Of a DNA stretch of 64,000 nt, positions 25,863-34,091 are shown one piece after another. The notes under the pieces are model-generated. The model ran no database searches and was not told where the DNA came from. It saw nothing but the letters and a program-made list of their open reading frames with translations. Numbering within the stretch: position 1 is the stretch's first letter; every line of letters starts with the position of its first letter. Origin of the DNA: Collinsella sp. (GTDB taxonomy: Bacteria > Actinomycetota > Coriobacteriia > Coriobacteriales > Coriobacteriaceae); NCBI GenBank assembly GCA_018376905.1, contig JAHAAK010000007.1, forward strand, positions 1 through 64,000, read 5' to 3'. A program made the position numbers and the translations under genes.

Positions 25863-25971
25863 GGGACTCCTTGCGTTTAAGGTGCGTTTGCAGCACAGGG
25901 CTACCAAGGATACCACCCGCCGCTCCACCAAAGCAGTCAATTTGGGACGGGCAAATCATCCCCAAGGCGCC

Positions 25972-26007
25972 AAAAAGCCCCGCGGGCAGGAAGGCTGCTC
26001 GCGGGGC
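25972..26007 (-). terminator. Terminator of the SDR-MFS-Gfo operon
   Basis: GCCCCGCGGGCAG (25977-25989) pairs with CTGCTCGCGGGGC (25995-26007) with one mismatch. On the minus strand it is followed by TTTTT (complement of 25972-25976), 74 bases after the oxidoreductase stop. Confidence 0.75.
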
Positions 26008-26080
26008 AAAGAAGAGGGACTTGTTGGTGGCGGACCGAGGGGTCCGGCATGGGGTTTCTGCCGCGGTCGCTCTTAAGGCA

Positions 26081-27121
26081 TTACAGCTCGACGAGCTGGC
26101 CGGTCTCGGCGGCCTCCTTGATGGCGTTGAGAAGCGTGAGCGTCTTGACGTTATCGGCGGGGGTCACGACGGGCTCGACCTCGCGGCGAACAACCTTTAC
26201 AAAGTGCTTGAGCTGCATCTTGTGCGGCAGTGCCGGGTCGACGGCCGGAATCTCCATCTGCAGCGGCTTGTGCCAGTTAGAGGCGCCGTCGTAGGAGAAC
26301 TGGTGCAGGCGGGGCAGCGACAGGGCGCCCTTAGTGCCGCCGATAAAGTAGGCGTCGGCGTCGAAGGGGCGGTACTGCGGATCCTCGCGAGCGGTTGCCT
26401 CCCAGTTCCAGGGGCTGGCGGTGGCGTCGGAGATGGTCATGCTTGCGAGCGCGCCATCGGCAAAACGGACGTTGACCACGGCGGAGTCCTCGGTCTCAAA
26501 ACCGCGGGCGGCGCTGGACTGCATACCCTGGACGGCAACGGGCTCGCCCAGCAGGTAGCGGAGCAGGTCGACGTCGTGCACCAGGTTGACCAGGATCGGG
26601 CCGGCACCCTTCTTGCGGCGCCACTCGACATCGAAATACTCGTCATTCTTATAGATCATGTAGTGGAAGCTCGACACGGTGAGCTTGCCCAGCTCGCCGG
26701 ACTCGATGATCTCCTTGGCCTTGTTGACGAAGGGGTTGTGGCGACGGTGCTGACCCACGAGCACGGGCACGCCGGCGGTTTCGGCCTCGGCGGCGAAGGC
26801 CTGGGCATCCTCGAGGTCGTTGGAGATCGGCTTTTCGACCAGCGGCACGATGTTGCGCTTCACGGCCTCGCGGGCAACGCCCAGGTGCAGGTCGTTGGGG
26901 GTGGCGATGATGACGGCCTCGGGCTTGACCTCGTCCATCATCTGGGCGGGATCGGTAAAGAACGGCACGCCGGCGGCCTCGGCCGTGGCGCGGGCGCCCT
27001 CAAAGGCGTCGGCGATGGCGACGAGCTCGGCCTCGGGCTCCTCGGTGACAAAGCGGATGTGGTTGCGGCCCATGGCGCCGGCACCGATAACGGCAATGCG
27101 GACGGGGTTGAGCTCAGGCAT
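26081..27121 (-). CDS. Gfo/Idh/MocA-family NAD(P) oxidoreductase
   Basis: 346 residues. The N-terminal Rossmann fold begins IAVIGAGAMGRNHIRF and includes the family's EKPISND motif (about residue 100, catalytic Lys). The C-terminal half is the substrate domain. Members oxidise or reduce sugars, inositols and related polyols with NAD(P). It is the last gene of an operon with an SDR and an MFS carrier, which suggests a small catabolic route for a sugar acid, polyol or glycoside. AAGGAG precedes the start. A palindrome of the TGTGACAAAGGGA family lies between it and the carrier gene. Confidence 0.9.
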   Translation of the reverse strand: MPELNPVRIAVIGAGAMGRNHIRFVTEEPEAELVAIADAFEGARATAEAAGVPFFTDPAQMMDEVKPEAVIIATPNDLHLGVAREAVKRNIVPLVEKPISNDLEDAQAFAAEAETAGVPVLVGQHRRHNPFVNKAKEIIESGELGKLTVSSFHYMIYKNDEYFDVEWRRKKGAGPILVNLVHDVDLLRYLLGEPVAVQGMQSSAARGFETEDSAVVNVRFADGALASMTISDATASPWNWEATAREDPQYRPFDADAYFIGGTKGALSLPRLHQFSYDGASNWHKPLQMEIPAVDPALPHKMQLKHFVKVVRREVEPVVTPADNVKTLTLLNAIKEAAETGQLVEL

Positions 27122-27152
27122 TTCGACTCCTTAATACTGGTGACCAGTGGAA

Positions 27153-27181
27153 TGCGACAAAGGGGCTGTCCCTTTGTCGCA
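27153..27181. repeat. 29-bp palindrome with compensatory change
   Basis: TGCGACAAAGGGG-CTG-TCCCTTTGTCGCA: relative to the usual TGTGAC...GTCACA copy, T-A has become C-G on both arms, so pairing is kept. Confidence 0.8.
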
Positions 27182-27190
27182 TCGGTAAAA

Positions 27191-28447
27191 CTAGGCGGAC
27201 TTCTTCTTGCTGTCGGAGACCATCATGTAGACGGTGAGCACGACGGCGATGGCGGCGATCACAATAGCGCCGTAGAAGGACTGCTGGTAGGCGGCGCTGC
27301 CGGCCTCGGCGTGATACAGCACGGCGGTGATGGGCTGGCTGATCCAGGTGGAAGCGGCGTAGCCCAAAAACATGATGCCGTAGTTGACGCCGATGTTGCT
27401 GGTGCCGAAGGCGCCACCGGTGAGCGGCGGGTAGATGACGAGCAGGGCGCCAAAGCTAAAGCCGAGCAGGGCGAGCGCCACAAAGAACATGCCCTGCGTA
27501 AAGCTCATCGACATGATGACGAGTGCGACGATGGTGACGACAAGGCTGATGAGCAGCGACTTATAGGCGCCGAGCTTGTCGATGATCTGGCCAAAGGACA
27601 GACGGCCAACCAGGTTGGCGCAGGTGTTGACGGAGACCACCACACCGCCGAGGGCGACGGCCGCGGCGCTCGTGGGGTCGGCGAAGAGCTGGACGGCGGC
27701 GATGGAGGCAACCTTGCCCACGAGCAGGGTGCCCGCGGTGGCGGCAAAGGCGAAGGTGACGATGAGGACCCAGAAGCGCGGGGTCTTGACCATCTCGCCC
27801 GGGGTGAGGTCGCCGAAGGTGCCGGCATGCGCGCCGCCCTTGGGGGCCTCGAAGCCCTCGGGCAGCCAACCGGCCTCGGGGGCCTTCAGGAACAGGGCGG
27901 AGGCGGCGATCATCACAAAGAAGATGACGCCGAGCGCCTTAAGGGCGCCAAAGATGCCCAGGCTCGGGATGAGCAGCGAGGCGAGCACTGGGGACAGCAC
28001 GGCGGGGCCGGCGGTTGAAGCGGCCAGGGTGATGCCGGAGGCGAGGCCCTTCTTGTCGATGAACCACTTTTGGCCGGTGGTGAGCGCCGGGTTGTAGCCC
28101 AGGCCGTTGCCGATGGCGGCGACGAGCGAGAACCACAGGTAGAACTGCCACGGCTCGGTGACGGTGCCGGACATGAACCAGCCCACGCCGTAGCACACGG
28201 CGGCGGCGATCACGACGTTGCGCGGGCCGATCTTATCGGAGATGCGGCCGGCGAAGATGCCCGTCACAGCCATGATGGTCTGAAAGACCGGGAAGGCCCA
28301 GGTAAGAGCGCTGGACCACTCGGGGTAGACGGCGAGCAGGTTCTTGCTCACGACGGAATACAGCGCGATGGAGCTGATGAAGAACATGGTGACGCACGCG
28401 GCGGAAAGCACGACGGCGCGACCCTTGTTGGAGTTGGTGGAAGCCAT
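27191..28447 (-). CDS. MFS transporter, oxalate/formate-antiporter-like family
   Basis: 418 residues with twelve predicted membrane helices and the MFS loop motif GRISDKIGPRNV between helices 2 and 3. KGLASGITLAASTAGPAVLS resembles the OFA group, which moves carboxylates or monosaccharide acids. It is the middle gene of the SDR-MFS-Gfo operon and is likely the uptake route for the compound those two dehydrogenases process. The substrate is unproven. Confidence 0.9.
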   Translation of the reverse strand: MASTNSNKGRAVVLSAACVTMFFISSIALYSVVSKNLLAVYPEWSSALTWAFPVFQTIMAVTGIFAGRISDKIGPRNVVIAAAVCYGVGWFMSGTVTEPWQFYLWFSLVAAIGNGLGYNPALTTGQKWFIDKKGLASGITLAASTAGPAVLSPVLASLLIPSLGIFGALKALGVIFFVMIAASALFLKAPEAGWLPEGFEAPKGGAHAGTFGDLTPGEMVKTPRFWVLIVTFAFAATAGTLLVGKVASIAAVQLFADPTSAAAVALGGVVVSVNTCANLVGRLSFGQIIDKLGAYKSLLISLVVTIVALVIMSMSFTQGMFFVALALLGFSFGALLVIYPPLTGGAFGTSNIGVNYGIMFLGYAASTWISQPITAVLYHAEAGSAAYQQSFYGAIVIAAIAVVLTVYMMVSDSKKKSA

Positions 28448-28512
28448 TGGACTCTTTCTAATCGATGCGGGGGAGGAGCGGGCGTGTCCGCGGGCCTCCC
28501 TGTTAGGTTGGT

Positions 28513-29394
28513 TTACTGGTCAGTCGGCTTGGCGACGCCGGACTCATCGGACCAGAGCTCGACGCCCTTGTTCTTAAGGTAGTTGTCGGCATATGCGCGA
28601 CGGCCGCCGGACTTGGCGGTGAGGTCGCCCATCATGTTGGAGAAGCCGCCGTCGACCTTGATGGCGTCGCCGGTGGTAAAGTCCGAACGCTTGGACGCCA
28701 GGAACATGACGGCGTTGGCGATATCGCTGACCTCGCCGATGCGACGCGTGGCGATCAGACGGCTGCGGCTCTTCTCGACCTCGGGGTCGGCGTAAAAGCT
28801 TGCCGACATGGGGGTTTTGACAAAGCAGGGCTCGACGCAGTTGGAGCGGACGCCGTAGGGGCCCCACTCGGCGGCGAGCATCTTGGACATCATGTTGACG
28901 CCGGCCTTAGTGGAGCTGTACACACCCGAGAACGTCTCGGGGGAGTGGCTGGCAACGGTCGAGATGTGCACCAGGCGACCCTGGCCGGCCTTGATCATTT
29001 CGCGACCAAAGCGCTGCGAGGTGATGAAGTAACCGGTGAGGTTGACGTTGAGCACCTGCTCCCAGTCGCTCAGCGGCAGGTCCTCCATGGCGGCGAAGCG
29101 CAGGATGCCGGCGGTGTTGACGAGAACGTCGACGCGGCCGAAGTCGGCGATGGTGGCATCGACGGCGGCCTGAACCTCAGCCTCGTCGGTGGCGTTCATC
29201 TTGTAGCCCTCGGCGTGGATGCCAAACTCGGCGGCGAGGTCGGCGGCTGCGGCCTTGACCTTTTCCTCGTCTAGATCGAGCAGGACGACGTTGGCGCCGT
29301 TGCGGGCGAACTCGCGGCAAATCTCGACGCCCATACCGCCGAGTGCGCCAGTCACGGCGCAGACATCGCCTTCGAGCTTGAGCCAATTGCTCAT
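28513..29394 (-). CDS. Short-chain dehydrogenase/reductase
   Basis: 293 residues, classical SDR. TGALGGMGVEI (about 15-25) is the dinucleotide motif. LLDLDEE after strand 2 favours NAD. NTAG (about 91) stabilises the core, and Ser of ISTVAS with Tyr and Lys of YSSTK (about 158-162) form the active site. The C-terminus extends by about 40 residues beyond the usual length. It is the first gene of the operon and is divergent from a LysR regulator. Sugar alcohol or sugar acid oxidation is a reasonable guess; a hydroxysteroid substrate cannot be excluded. Confidence 0.92.
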   Translation of the reverse strand: MSNWLKLEGDVCAVTGALGGMGVEICREFARNGANVVLLDLDEEKVKAAAADLAAEFGIHAEGYKMNATDEAEVQAAVDATIADFGRVDVLVNTAGILRFAAMEDLPLSDWEQVLNVNLTGYFITSQRFGREMIKAGQGRLVHISTVASHSPETFSGVYSSTKAGVNMMSKMLAAEWGPYGVRSNCVEPCFVKTPMSASFYADPEVEKSRSRLIATRRIGEVSDIANAVMFLASKRSDFTTGDAIKVDGGFSNMMGDLTAKSGGRRAYADNYLKNKGVELWSDESGVAKPTDQ

Positions 29395-29463
29395 AGGAAC
29401 TTCCCTTCTTGTGCCTCCCGGTGGGTCGCTCCCATTAATCGACCCACGTGGTTTTCGCTGGTT

Positions 29464-29492
29464 ATCGTATGCTTTGCATTTGCGCAGGTGAA
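29464..29492 (-). promoter_or_regulatory. Probable promoter of the SDR-MFS-Gfo operon
   Basis: On the minus strand TTCACC (29492-29487) and TACGAT (29469-29464) have a 17-base spacer, about 70 bases upstream of the SDR start and within the region divergent from the LysR gene. An inverted repeat GGTGGGTCG/CGACCCAC lies between promoter and gene. Confidence 0.5.
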
Positions 29493-29626
29493 TTGCATAT
29501 TTGTTAGAATGGCGTTAACCGTAGGTTTACACCGTGCGATGCAGTTTTTCTCAATTAAGCGCGTGACCTGCGAAAACAACCCCCTGTGGCGCCATGTGGC
29601 CACGGGTGCGAAAACGGGAGATTGAC

Positions 29627-30505
29627 GTGTACGATCGACGACTTGAGGCCATATCGGCCGCCGCGGAGCTGGGAAGCTTCTCGCGTGCGGCGGCAAAATT
29701 GCGCGTGTCGACCCCGGCGCTCGTCAAGCAGGTGTCGGGTTTCGAGGCCGAGTTCGGCATCACACTGTTCGAACGCTCGCACTCGGGCGTCAAGGTGACA
29801 CCGGCCGGCGCGTTACTGGTAGACGACGCGCGCTCGATTATGCGCCAGTCCGAGGATGCCCTTCGCCGTGCCCGACGCGCGGCGGGCGATGGCGGCGCGG
29901 TGCGCCTGGGCGTGTCGATGATGTGCCCGGGGCGCCAAACGCTGTCGATGTGGTCGGGCATCCACGATCTGGAACCGTCGCTGCGATTTGAGATCGTGCC
30001 GGTAAGCGACCTCTACGACGAGCGCGAATCCGTCATGCGTAGCCTCGGTCGAGAGGTGGATGTGGTGCAGTCGAGTTTTTCGACCCCGCGCTGGGGCGAT
30101 GCCTGCCAAAAGCTCCGCATTGTCGACGTGCCGTTTTATATTGACCTGCCGCGCACGAGCCCACTGGCGCGCAAGACACGCATTACGGTCGCCGACTTGG
30201 AGGGTATGCGTCTGCGCGTGCTGCGCCACGGCAACGACGCCATGGACAGCCTGCGCATCGACCTTTTGGCCGACGGCGGCGTGGACGTGATCGATGTGGA
30301 TAGCTTCGACTTTGCGCTCTTTAACGAAGCCGAGGAAAAGGGCGACGCGGTGCTCACCTGTGGAGCGTGGTCGGGGGTGCACCCGGCCTTTGTGGGCGTG
30401 CCGTTCCTGTGCGGCCGCGAGGTACCGGTCTTTTTGCACTATCCGCTCGAGCCCACCCTCCAAGTCCAAAAATTCGTCAACGCCATGGCACAACTTCTCA
30501 AATAG
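29627..30505 (+). CDS. LysR-family transcriptional regulator
   Basis: 292 residues. The winged helix-turn-helix is YDRRLEAISAAAELGSFSRA followed by AAKLRVSTPALVKQV (about 2-40), with an effector-binding domain from about 90. The frame opens at ATG 29594, but GGGAG at 29616-29620 lies 6 bases before GTG 29627, and from there the protein begins exactly as LysR proteins usually do. Divergent placement against the SDR-MFS-Gfo operon is the classic layout for a LysR activator of that operon, with the pathway compound as the likely inducer. Confidence 0.9.
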   Translation: MYDRRLEAISAAAELGSFSRAAAKLRVSTPALVKQVSGFEAEFGITLFERSHSGVKVTPAGALLVDDARSIMRQSEDALRRARRAAGDGGAVRLGVSMMCPGRQTLSMWSGIHDLEPSLRFEIVPVSDLYDERESVMRSLGREVDVVQSSFSTPRWGDACQKLRIVDVPFYIDLPRTSPLARKTRITVADLEGMRLRVLRHGNDAMDSLRIDLLADGGVDVIDVDSFDFALFNEAEEKGDAVLTCGAWSGVHPAFVGVPFLCGREVPVFLHYPLEPTLQVQKFVNAMAQLLK

Positions 30506-30512
30506 CCAAAAG

Positions 30513-30533
30513 AGTCCCGTCCCAAATTAGCTA
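30513..30533. repeat. Half copy of the GGGACGGGGC palindrome
   Basis: GTCCCGTCCCAAATTAGCTACC is the right arm plus tail of the repeat at 201-263. The left arm is missing. It lies between the convergent LysR and GGDEF genes. Confidence 0.55.
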
Positions 30534-30548
30534 CCCTTTGCTACGGGT

Positions 30549-31640
30549 TTAGCGGTCCTCGCGTTGCGGCCCGGCTGCCTCGGCTGTCTTTACGCGGTTC
30601 TTGTCGATGTACATGTTTTTGTCGGCCTGAGAAAAGAGCTCACGCATCATAGGCGGTTCATCAAAATCACTGGAAAGCGCGTAGCCCACCGCATAGCTGA
30701 TAGGCATGTCGGGGTGAGCCCCGGAATACTCGTTCACGTTCGCACGAACCCGAGCGAGACAGGATTCCACAGCGGCTCGGTCGGCATCCCACAGCACCGC
30801 GATAAGCTCATCGCCGCCGTCGCGACCCACAAAGCAGGTCTCGGACGCCACACTTCCCAGTTGTTGGGCAAAAGAGCGAATGTATTCATCGCCCTTCTCA
30901 TGGCCGAAGTTGTTATTGACCATATGCAGATTGTTAAGATCGAAGACGCACAGCGCAACGGGCGCCTCCGCGGAGACAGGCTGCTCCTGCCCCAAGATCT
31001 CCTCGCACTTATTCTTATTGGGCAGTCCTGTGGCTTCGTCGAGATAGACTTTGCTCTGCAGCTCGCGGTTGAGCGCGGCAGTGCGCACCGCGCGAACAAG
31101 TTCGACCGCAAAGGTCGCCACCAAGCCCACGATGTCGATGATCACCAAGCCCTCGAGATAGTTGAGCGCCGACGCCTTCTCCTGAGAGTAGTCCTCTGCG
31201 AGTCGCGTAGCATCGTCGCAAATGCCAAAGAACTCCTCGCTCATGGAGATGATGTCGGTGCTCTCGTAGCCGACTTCGCGCACGCGGCTAATCTCGGCGC
31301 AAAGCTCATCATAATAATTTGCAAGCTCGGTCATCTTTGCCTGATACTCATCGTCGTCGAGACGGACGAGGTTGAGGTCGTCACTTCCGTAACGCAAGCC
31401 GTTGATGTATGAATCCACGGCTTTGAGCAGGTCATCTTGAGGCTGGCCCGCGTCCTCGAGCTTAACGATTCGCTGCGTGGTGCCGCGCACCAGGCCGGCG
31501 TAGTTGACCACACGCGCCGTGCCCTGGATATCGGAGACGAGCAGCATGACATTGATGAAGAAGAAGATGAGAACTGCCGTGAGCACCATCATGAGCAGGC
31601 GCACCGCCTGGCTGGCCTTCTTGGCGACAGAAGTATTCAC
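30549..31640 (-). CDS. Membrane-bound GGDEF-domain diguanylate cyclase
   Basis: 363 residues. Membrane helix 1 (about 15-35), an extracellular helical region containing NYAGLVRGTTQRIVKLE, which resembles the PilJ-type sensor domain, a second helix (about 170-190), then a GGDEF domain. DLNNLHMVNNNFGHEKGDEYI supplies the GTP and metal region and the signature is GGDEL (about 275), a functional variant of GGDEF. It should make cyclic di-GMP at the membrane in response to an external signal; activity is inferred, not shown. The start is GTG with GGGAAG upstream. Confidence 0.9.
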   Translation of the reverse strand: MNTSVAKKASQAVRLLMMVLTAVLIFFFINVMLLVSDIQGTARVVNYAGLVRGTTQRIVKLEDAGQPQDDLLKAVDSYINGLRYGSDDLNLVRLDDDEYQAKMTELANYYDELCAEISRVREVGYESTDIISMSEEFFGICDDATRLAEDYSQEKASALNYLEGLVIIDIVGLVATFAVELVRAVRTAALNRELQSKVYLDEATGLPNKNKCEEILGQEQPVSAEAPVALCVFDLNNLHMVNNNFGHEKGDEYIRSFAQQLGSVASETCFVGRDGGDELIAVLWDADRAAVESCLARVRANVNEYSGAHPDMPISYAVGYALSSDFDEPPMMRELFSQADKNMYIDKNRVKTAEAAGPQREDR

Positions 31641-31839
31641 AAGTTCACTTCCCTAAATGACAAAAGAACAGGTAGCACGCAGTGTGCTGAAATTCATGGG
31701 TGGTTAACTCTACCATATGGGCCAGCAGCCTTAAACTGCAGCAGACGCTCGTCCAAATTGGCGTGACGCTTGCCTTGTTGTTCTTGACCTGGCCGCGCTA
31801 TCGGACATGCTTCTGGTCTTGGATCACCATGGGACAGCT

Positions 31840-31999
31840 CATCCCGTTTTGTGCGTACAGAGTGGGATGCGGGGGACCAAAGGTGCCGTTAGGGGAAACC
31901 ACATCCCGGTTTATGCCTTGAAATGGGATGCCGTTTCCCGGAGGGGGCCAGCGGGAAACGGCATCCCATTCTGAGCCCGAAAAGTGGGATACGGTTTCC
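31840..31999. repeat. Alternating-orientation repeat array 3
   Basis: About five to six half-repeats related to GGAAANTGCRTCCCA alternate in orientation: reverse near 31863, forward near 31892, reverse near 31924, forward near 31952 and reverse near 31985. The first, near 31840, is degenerate. They belong to the family at 5391-5840 and 10129-10359. Nothing else is seen in 31641-31839. Confidence 0.75.
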
Positions 32000-32008
32000 G
32001 GCTGGCAT

Positions 32009-32047
32009 GAAAAAAGCCCCCACAGCTCATATGAACTGCGGGGGCTT
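32009..32047 (-). terminator. Rho-independent terminator of the MarR-ABC operon
   Basis: AGCCCCCACAG (32015-32025) pairs with CTGCGGGGGCT (32036-32046) with one mismatch. On the minus strand it runs into TTTTTT, 125 bases beyond the last stop codon. Confidence 0.8.
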
Positions 32048-32079
32048 ATGCGTTGCGGTGCATTGTGTTTGGGTCGTTG

Positions 32080-32154
32080 AGATGAGTCGATTTGCCCCGA
32101 AAGAGGAGGGCATTGACCTTAGGGTCATGCCCGACGAATGAGCGGCAAATCGGC
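32080..32154. repeat. Two-level hairpin downstream of the ABC operon
   Basis: GAGATGAGTCGATTTGCC pairs with GGCAAATCGGCCATCTC. Inside, GGGCATTGACC pairs with GGTCATGCCC. It lies between the stop at 32172 and the terminator at 32009-32047. Confidence 0.55.
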
Positions 32155-32171
32155 CATCTCGGCGGGCCGAA

Positions 32172-34091
32172 CTACTCCAGCTCAAACGCTCCGGTGTAGA
32201 GCTGGTAGTAATACCCGCGCTTGGCGATCAGCTCATCGTGGTTGCCGCGCTCGATAATGCGGCCGTGGTCCAGACAGATGATCGCGTCGGAGTTGCGCAC
32301 GGTGGACAGGCGGTGCGCGATGACAAACGTCGTGCGGCCTTCCATGAGCTTATCCATGCCCGCCTGCACGATGGCCTCGGTGCGGGTGTCGATGCTCGAC
32401 GTGGCCTCGTCCAGAATCATTGCCGGCGGATCGGCGACGGCGGCGCGTGCAATCGAGATCAGCTGGCGCTGGCCCTGCGACAGCTGCGCGCCGTTGCCGG
32501 TGAGCATGGTGTCGTAGCCGTCGGGCAGGCGGGTGATAAAGTCGTCCGCGCCCGCGAGCTTGGCCGCCGCGATGCACTCCTCGTCGGTAGCGTCCAGGTT
32601 GCCGTAGCGGATGTTATCCATCACAGTGCCGGTGAACAGGTTCACGTCCTGTAGCACGACGCCCAGCGAGCGGCGCAGGTCGGCCTTGCGGATCTTGTTG
32701 ACGTTGATGCCGTCGTAGCGGATCTTGCCGTCGGCGATGTCGTAGAAGCGGTTGATGAGGTTGGTGATGGTCGTCTTACCGGCACCGGTGGCGCCGACAA
32801 ACGCGACCTTCTGGCCCGGCTTGGCAAACACGGACACGCCGTGCAGCACCTCGTGGTCGGGCGTGTAGCCAAAGTCGACGTTGTCCATGACCAGGTCGCC
32901 GCGCAGCGGCACGTACTCGATCTCGCCGGTTGCGCGGTGCGGATGTTTCCACGCCCACATGCCGGTGTGGTGGTCGGCCTCCTCGAGCTGCCAGGTGTCG
33001 GGGTTCACCTGAGCGTTGACGAGCGTCACATAGCCTTCGTCGGCTTCGGGCTCCTCGTCGATGAGCTCAAAGATACGGTCGGCGCCGGCGAGGCCCATGA
33101 CCACGGCGTTGATCTGCTGCGAGATCTGGCCGATCTGTCCGCAGAACTGCTTGGTCATGTTGAGGAACGGCACCACGACGGCGATGGACAGTGCCATGCC
33201 CGAGATGCTCAGGTTGGGCACGCCCAGCGCCAGGAAAATGCCGCCTGCCAGTGCGACCAGCACGTAGAGCAGGTTTCCCAGGTTCATAAGGATGGGCATG
33301 AGGATGTTGGCGTACATGTTGGCCTTCTGCGAGACCTCGAAGAGCTTTTCGTTGCGCTCGTCAAAATCGGCTTCGGCGGCAGACTCATGGCAGAATGCCT
33401 TGACGACCTTCTGGCCGTTCATGACTTCCTCGATGTGGCCCTCGACCACGCCGAGCTCGGCCTGCTGCGCAATAAAGAAGCGCGCGGAGTTGGAGCCGAG
33501 CAGCTTGGTCATAAAGGTCATAAAGGCGACGCCTGCCACAATGACCAGGCACATCCAAACGCTGTAGTACAGCATGATAAAGAACACCGTGACGATGATG
33601 ATGATCGTCATGAGCAGGTTGGGCAGCGACTGGCTGATCATCTGACGCAGCGTGTCGATGTCGTTGGTGTAGTGGCTCATGATATCGCCGCGCTGGTGCG
33701 TGTCGAAGTAGCGGATCGGCAGGTCCTGCATGCGGTTGAACATCATCTCGCGCAGCTTCTCCAGCGAGCCCTGCGTGACGATAGCCATGGCGCGGTTCCA
33801 GAAGAGCGAGGACAGGACGCCGACGCCGTAGATGCAGGCGAGGGTGGTCACGAGCTGTGCGATCTTGGGCTGCGCGGCTTCCCAATCGCCCGACTGCCAC
33901 GATTCGCCAATAATTTGCAGGGCGCTCTGCAGGAAGGTCGCGCCGATGGAGTTGATGATGGCGCAGAGCACCACGCCGGCGACGACGAGGGGCAAAAGCA
34001 CGGGATAGAAGCCAAAGAGCGTCTTGATGAGGCGCGACATGGTGCCGCCCTTGCGGTTGAGCGCGCGCTCGGCGGTCGTTGCCTTACTCAT
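32172..34091 (-). CDS. ABC exporter half with canonical ATP site (MarR operon)
   Basis: 639 residues: six-helix exporter domain, then an ATPase with Walker A GATGAGKTT, signature LSQGQ and Walker B MILDEATSSID with catalytic Glu. An insert of about 35 residues before the ATPase (EADHHTGMWAWKHPHRATG) contains His and Trp residues. Its start overlaps the preceding gene by 8 bases. The partner has the intact SGGQ signature but an Asp in place of Glu, so together they form a heterodimeric exporter of the LmrCD type, probably for toxic compounds sensed by the MarR regulator. Confidence 0.93.
   Translation of the reverse strand: MSKATTAERALNRKGGTMSRLIKTLFGFYPVLLPLVVAGVVLCAIINSIGATFLQSALQIIGESWQSGDWEAAQPKIAQLVTTLACIYGVGVLSSLFWNRAMAIVTQGSLEKLREMMFNRMQDLPIRYFDTHQRGDIMSHYTNDIDTLRQMISQSLPNLLMTIIIIVTVFFIMLYYSVWMCLVIVAGVAFMTFMTKLLGSNSARFFIAQQAELGVVEGHIEEVMNGQKVVKAFCHESAAEADFDERNEKLFEVSQKANMYANILMPILMNLGNLLYVLVALAGGIFLALGVPNLSISGMALSIAVVVPFLNMTKQFCGQIGQISQQINAVVMGLAGADRIFELIDEEPEADEGYVTLVNAQVNPDTWQLEEADHHTGMWAWKHPHRATGEIEYVPLRGDLVMDNVDFGYTPDHEVLHGVSVFAKPGQKVAFVGATGAGKTTITNLINRFYDIADGKIRYDGINVNKIRKADLRRSLGVVLQDVNLFTGTVMDNIRYGNLDATDEECIAAAKLAGADDFITRLPDGYDTMLTGNGAQLSQGQRQLISIARAAVADPPAMILDEATSSIDTRTEAIVQAGMDKLMEGRTTFVIAHRLSTVRNSDAIICLDHGRIIERGNHDELIAKRGYYYQLYTGAFELE

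Noticed and set aside
24192..25880. 562-codon open frame on the plus strand
   Set aside because: Antisense of tex with Val/Gly/Asp-rich nonsense composition; an artefact of high GC in codon third positions.
25871..28018. 715-codon open frame on the plus strand
   Set aside because: Antisense of the Gfo and MFS genes, no recognisable domain, extreme Gly/Asp/His content.
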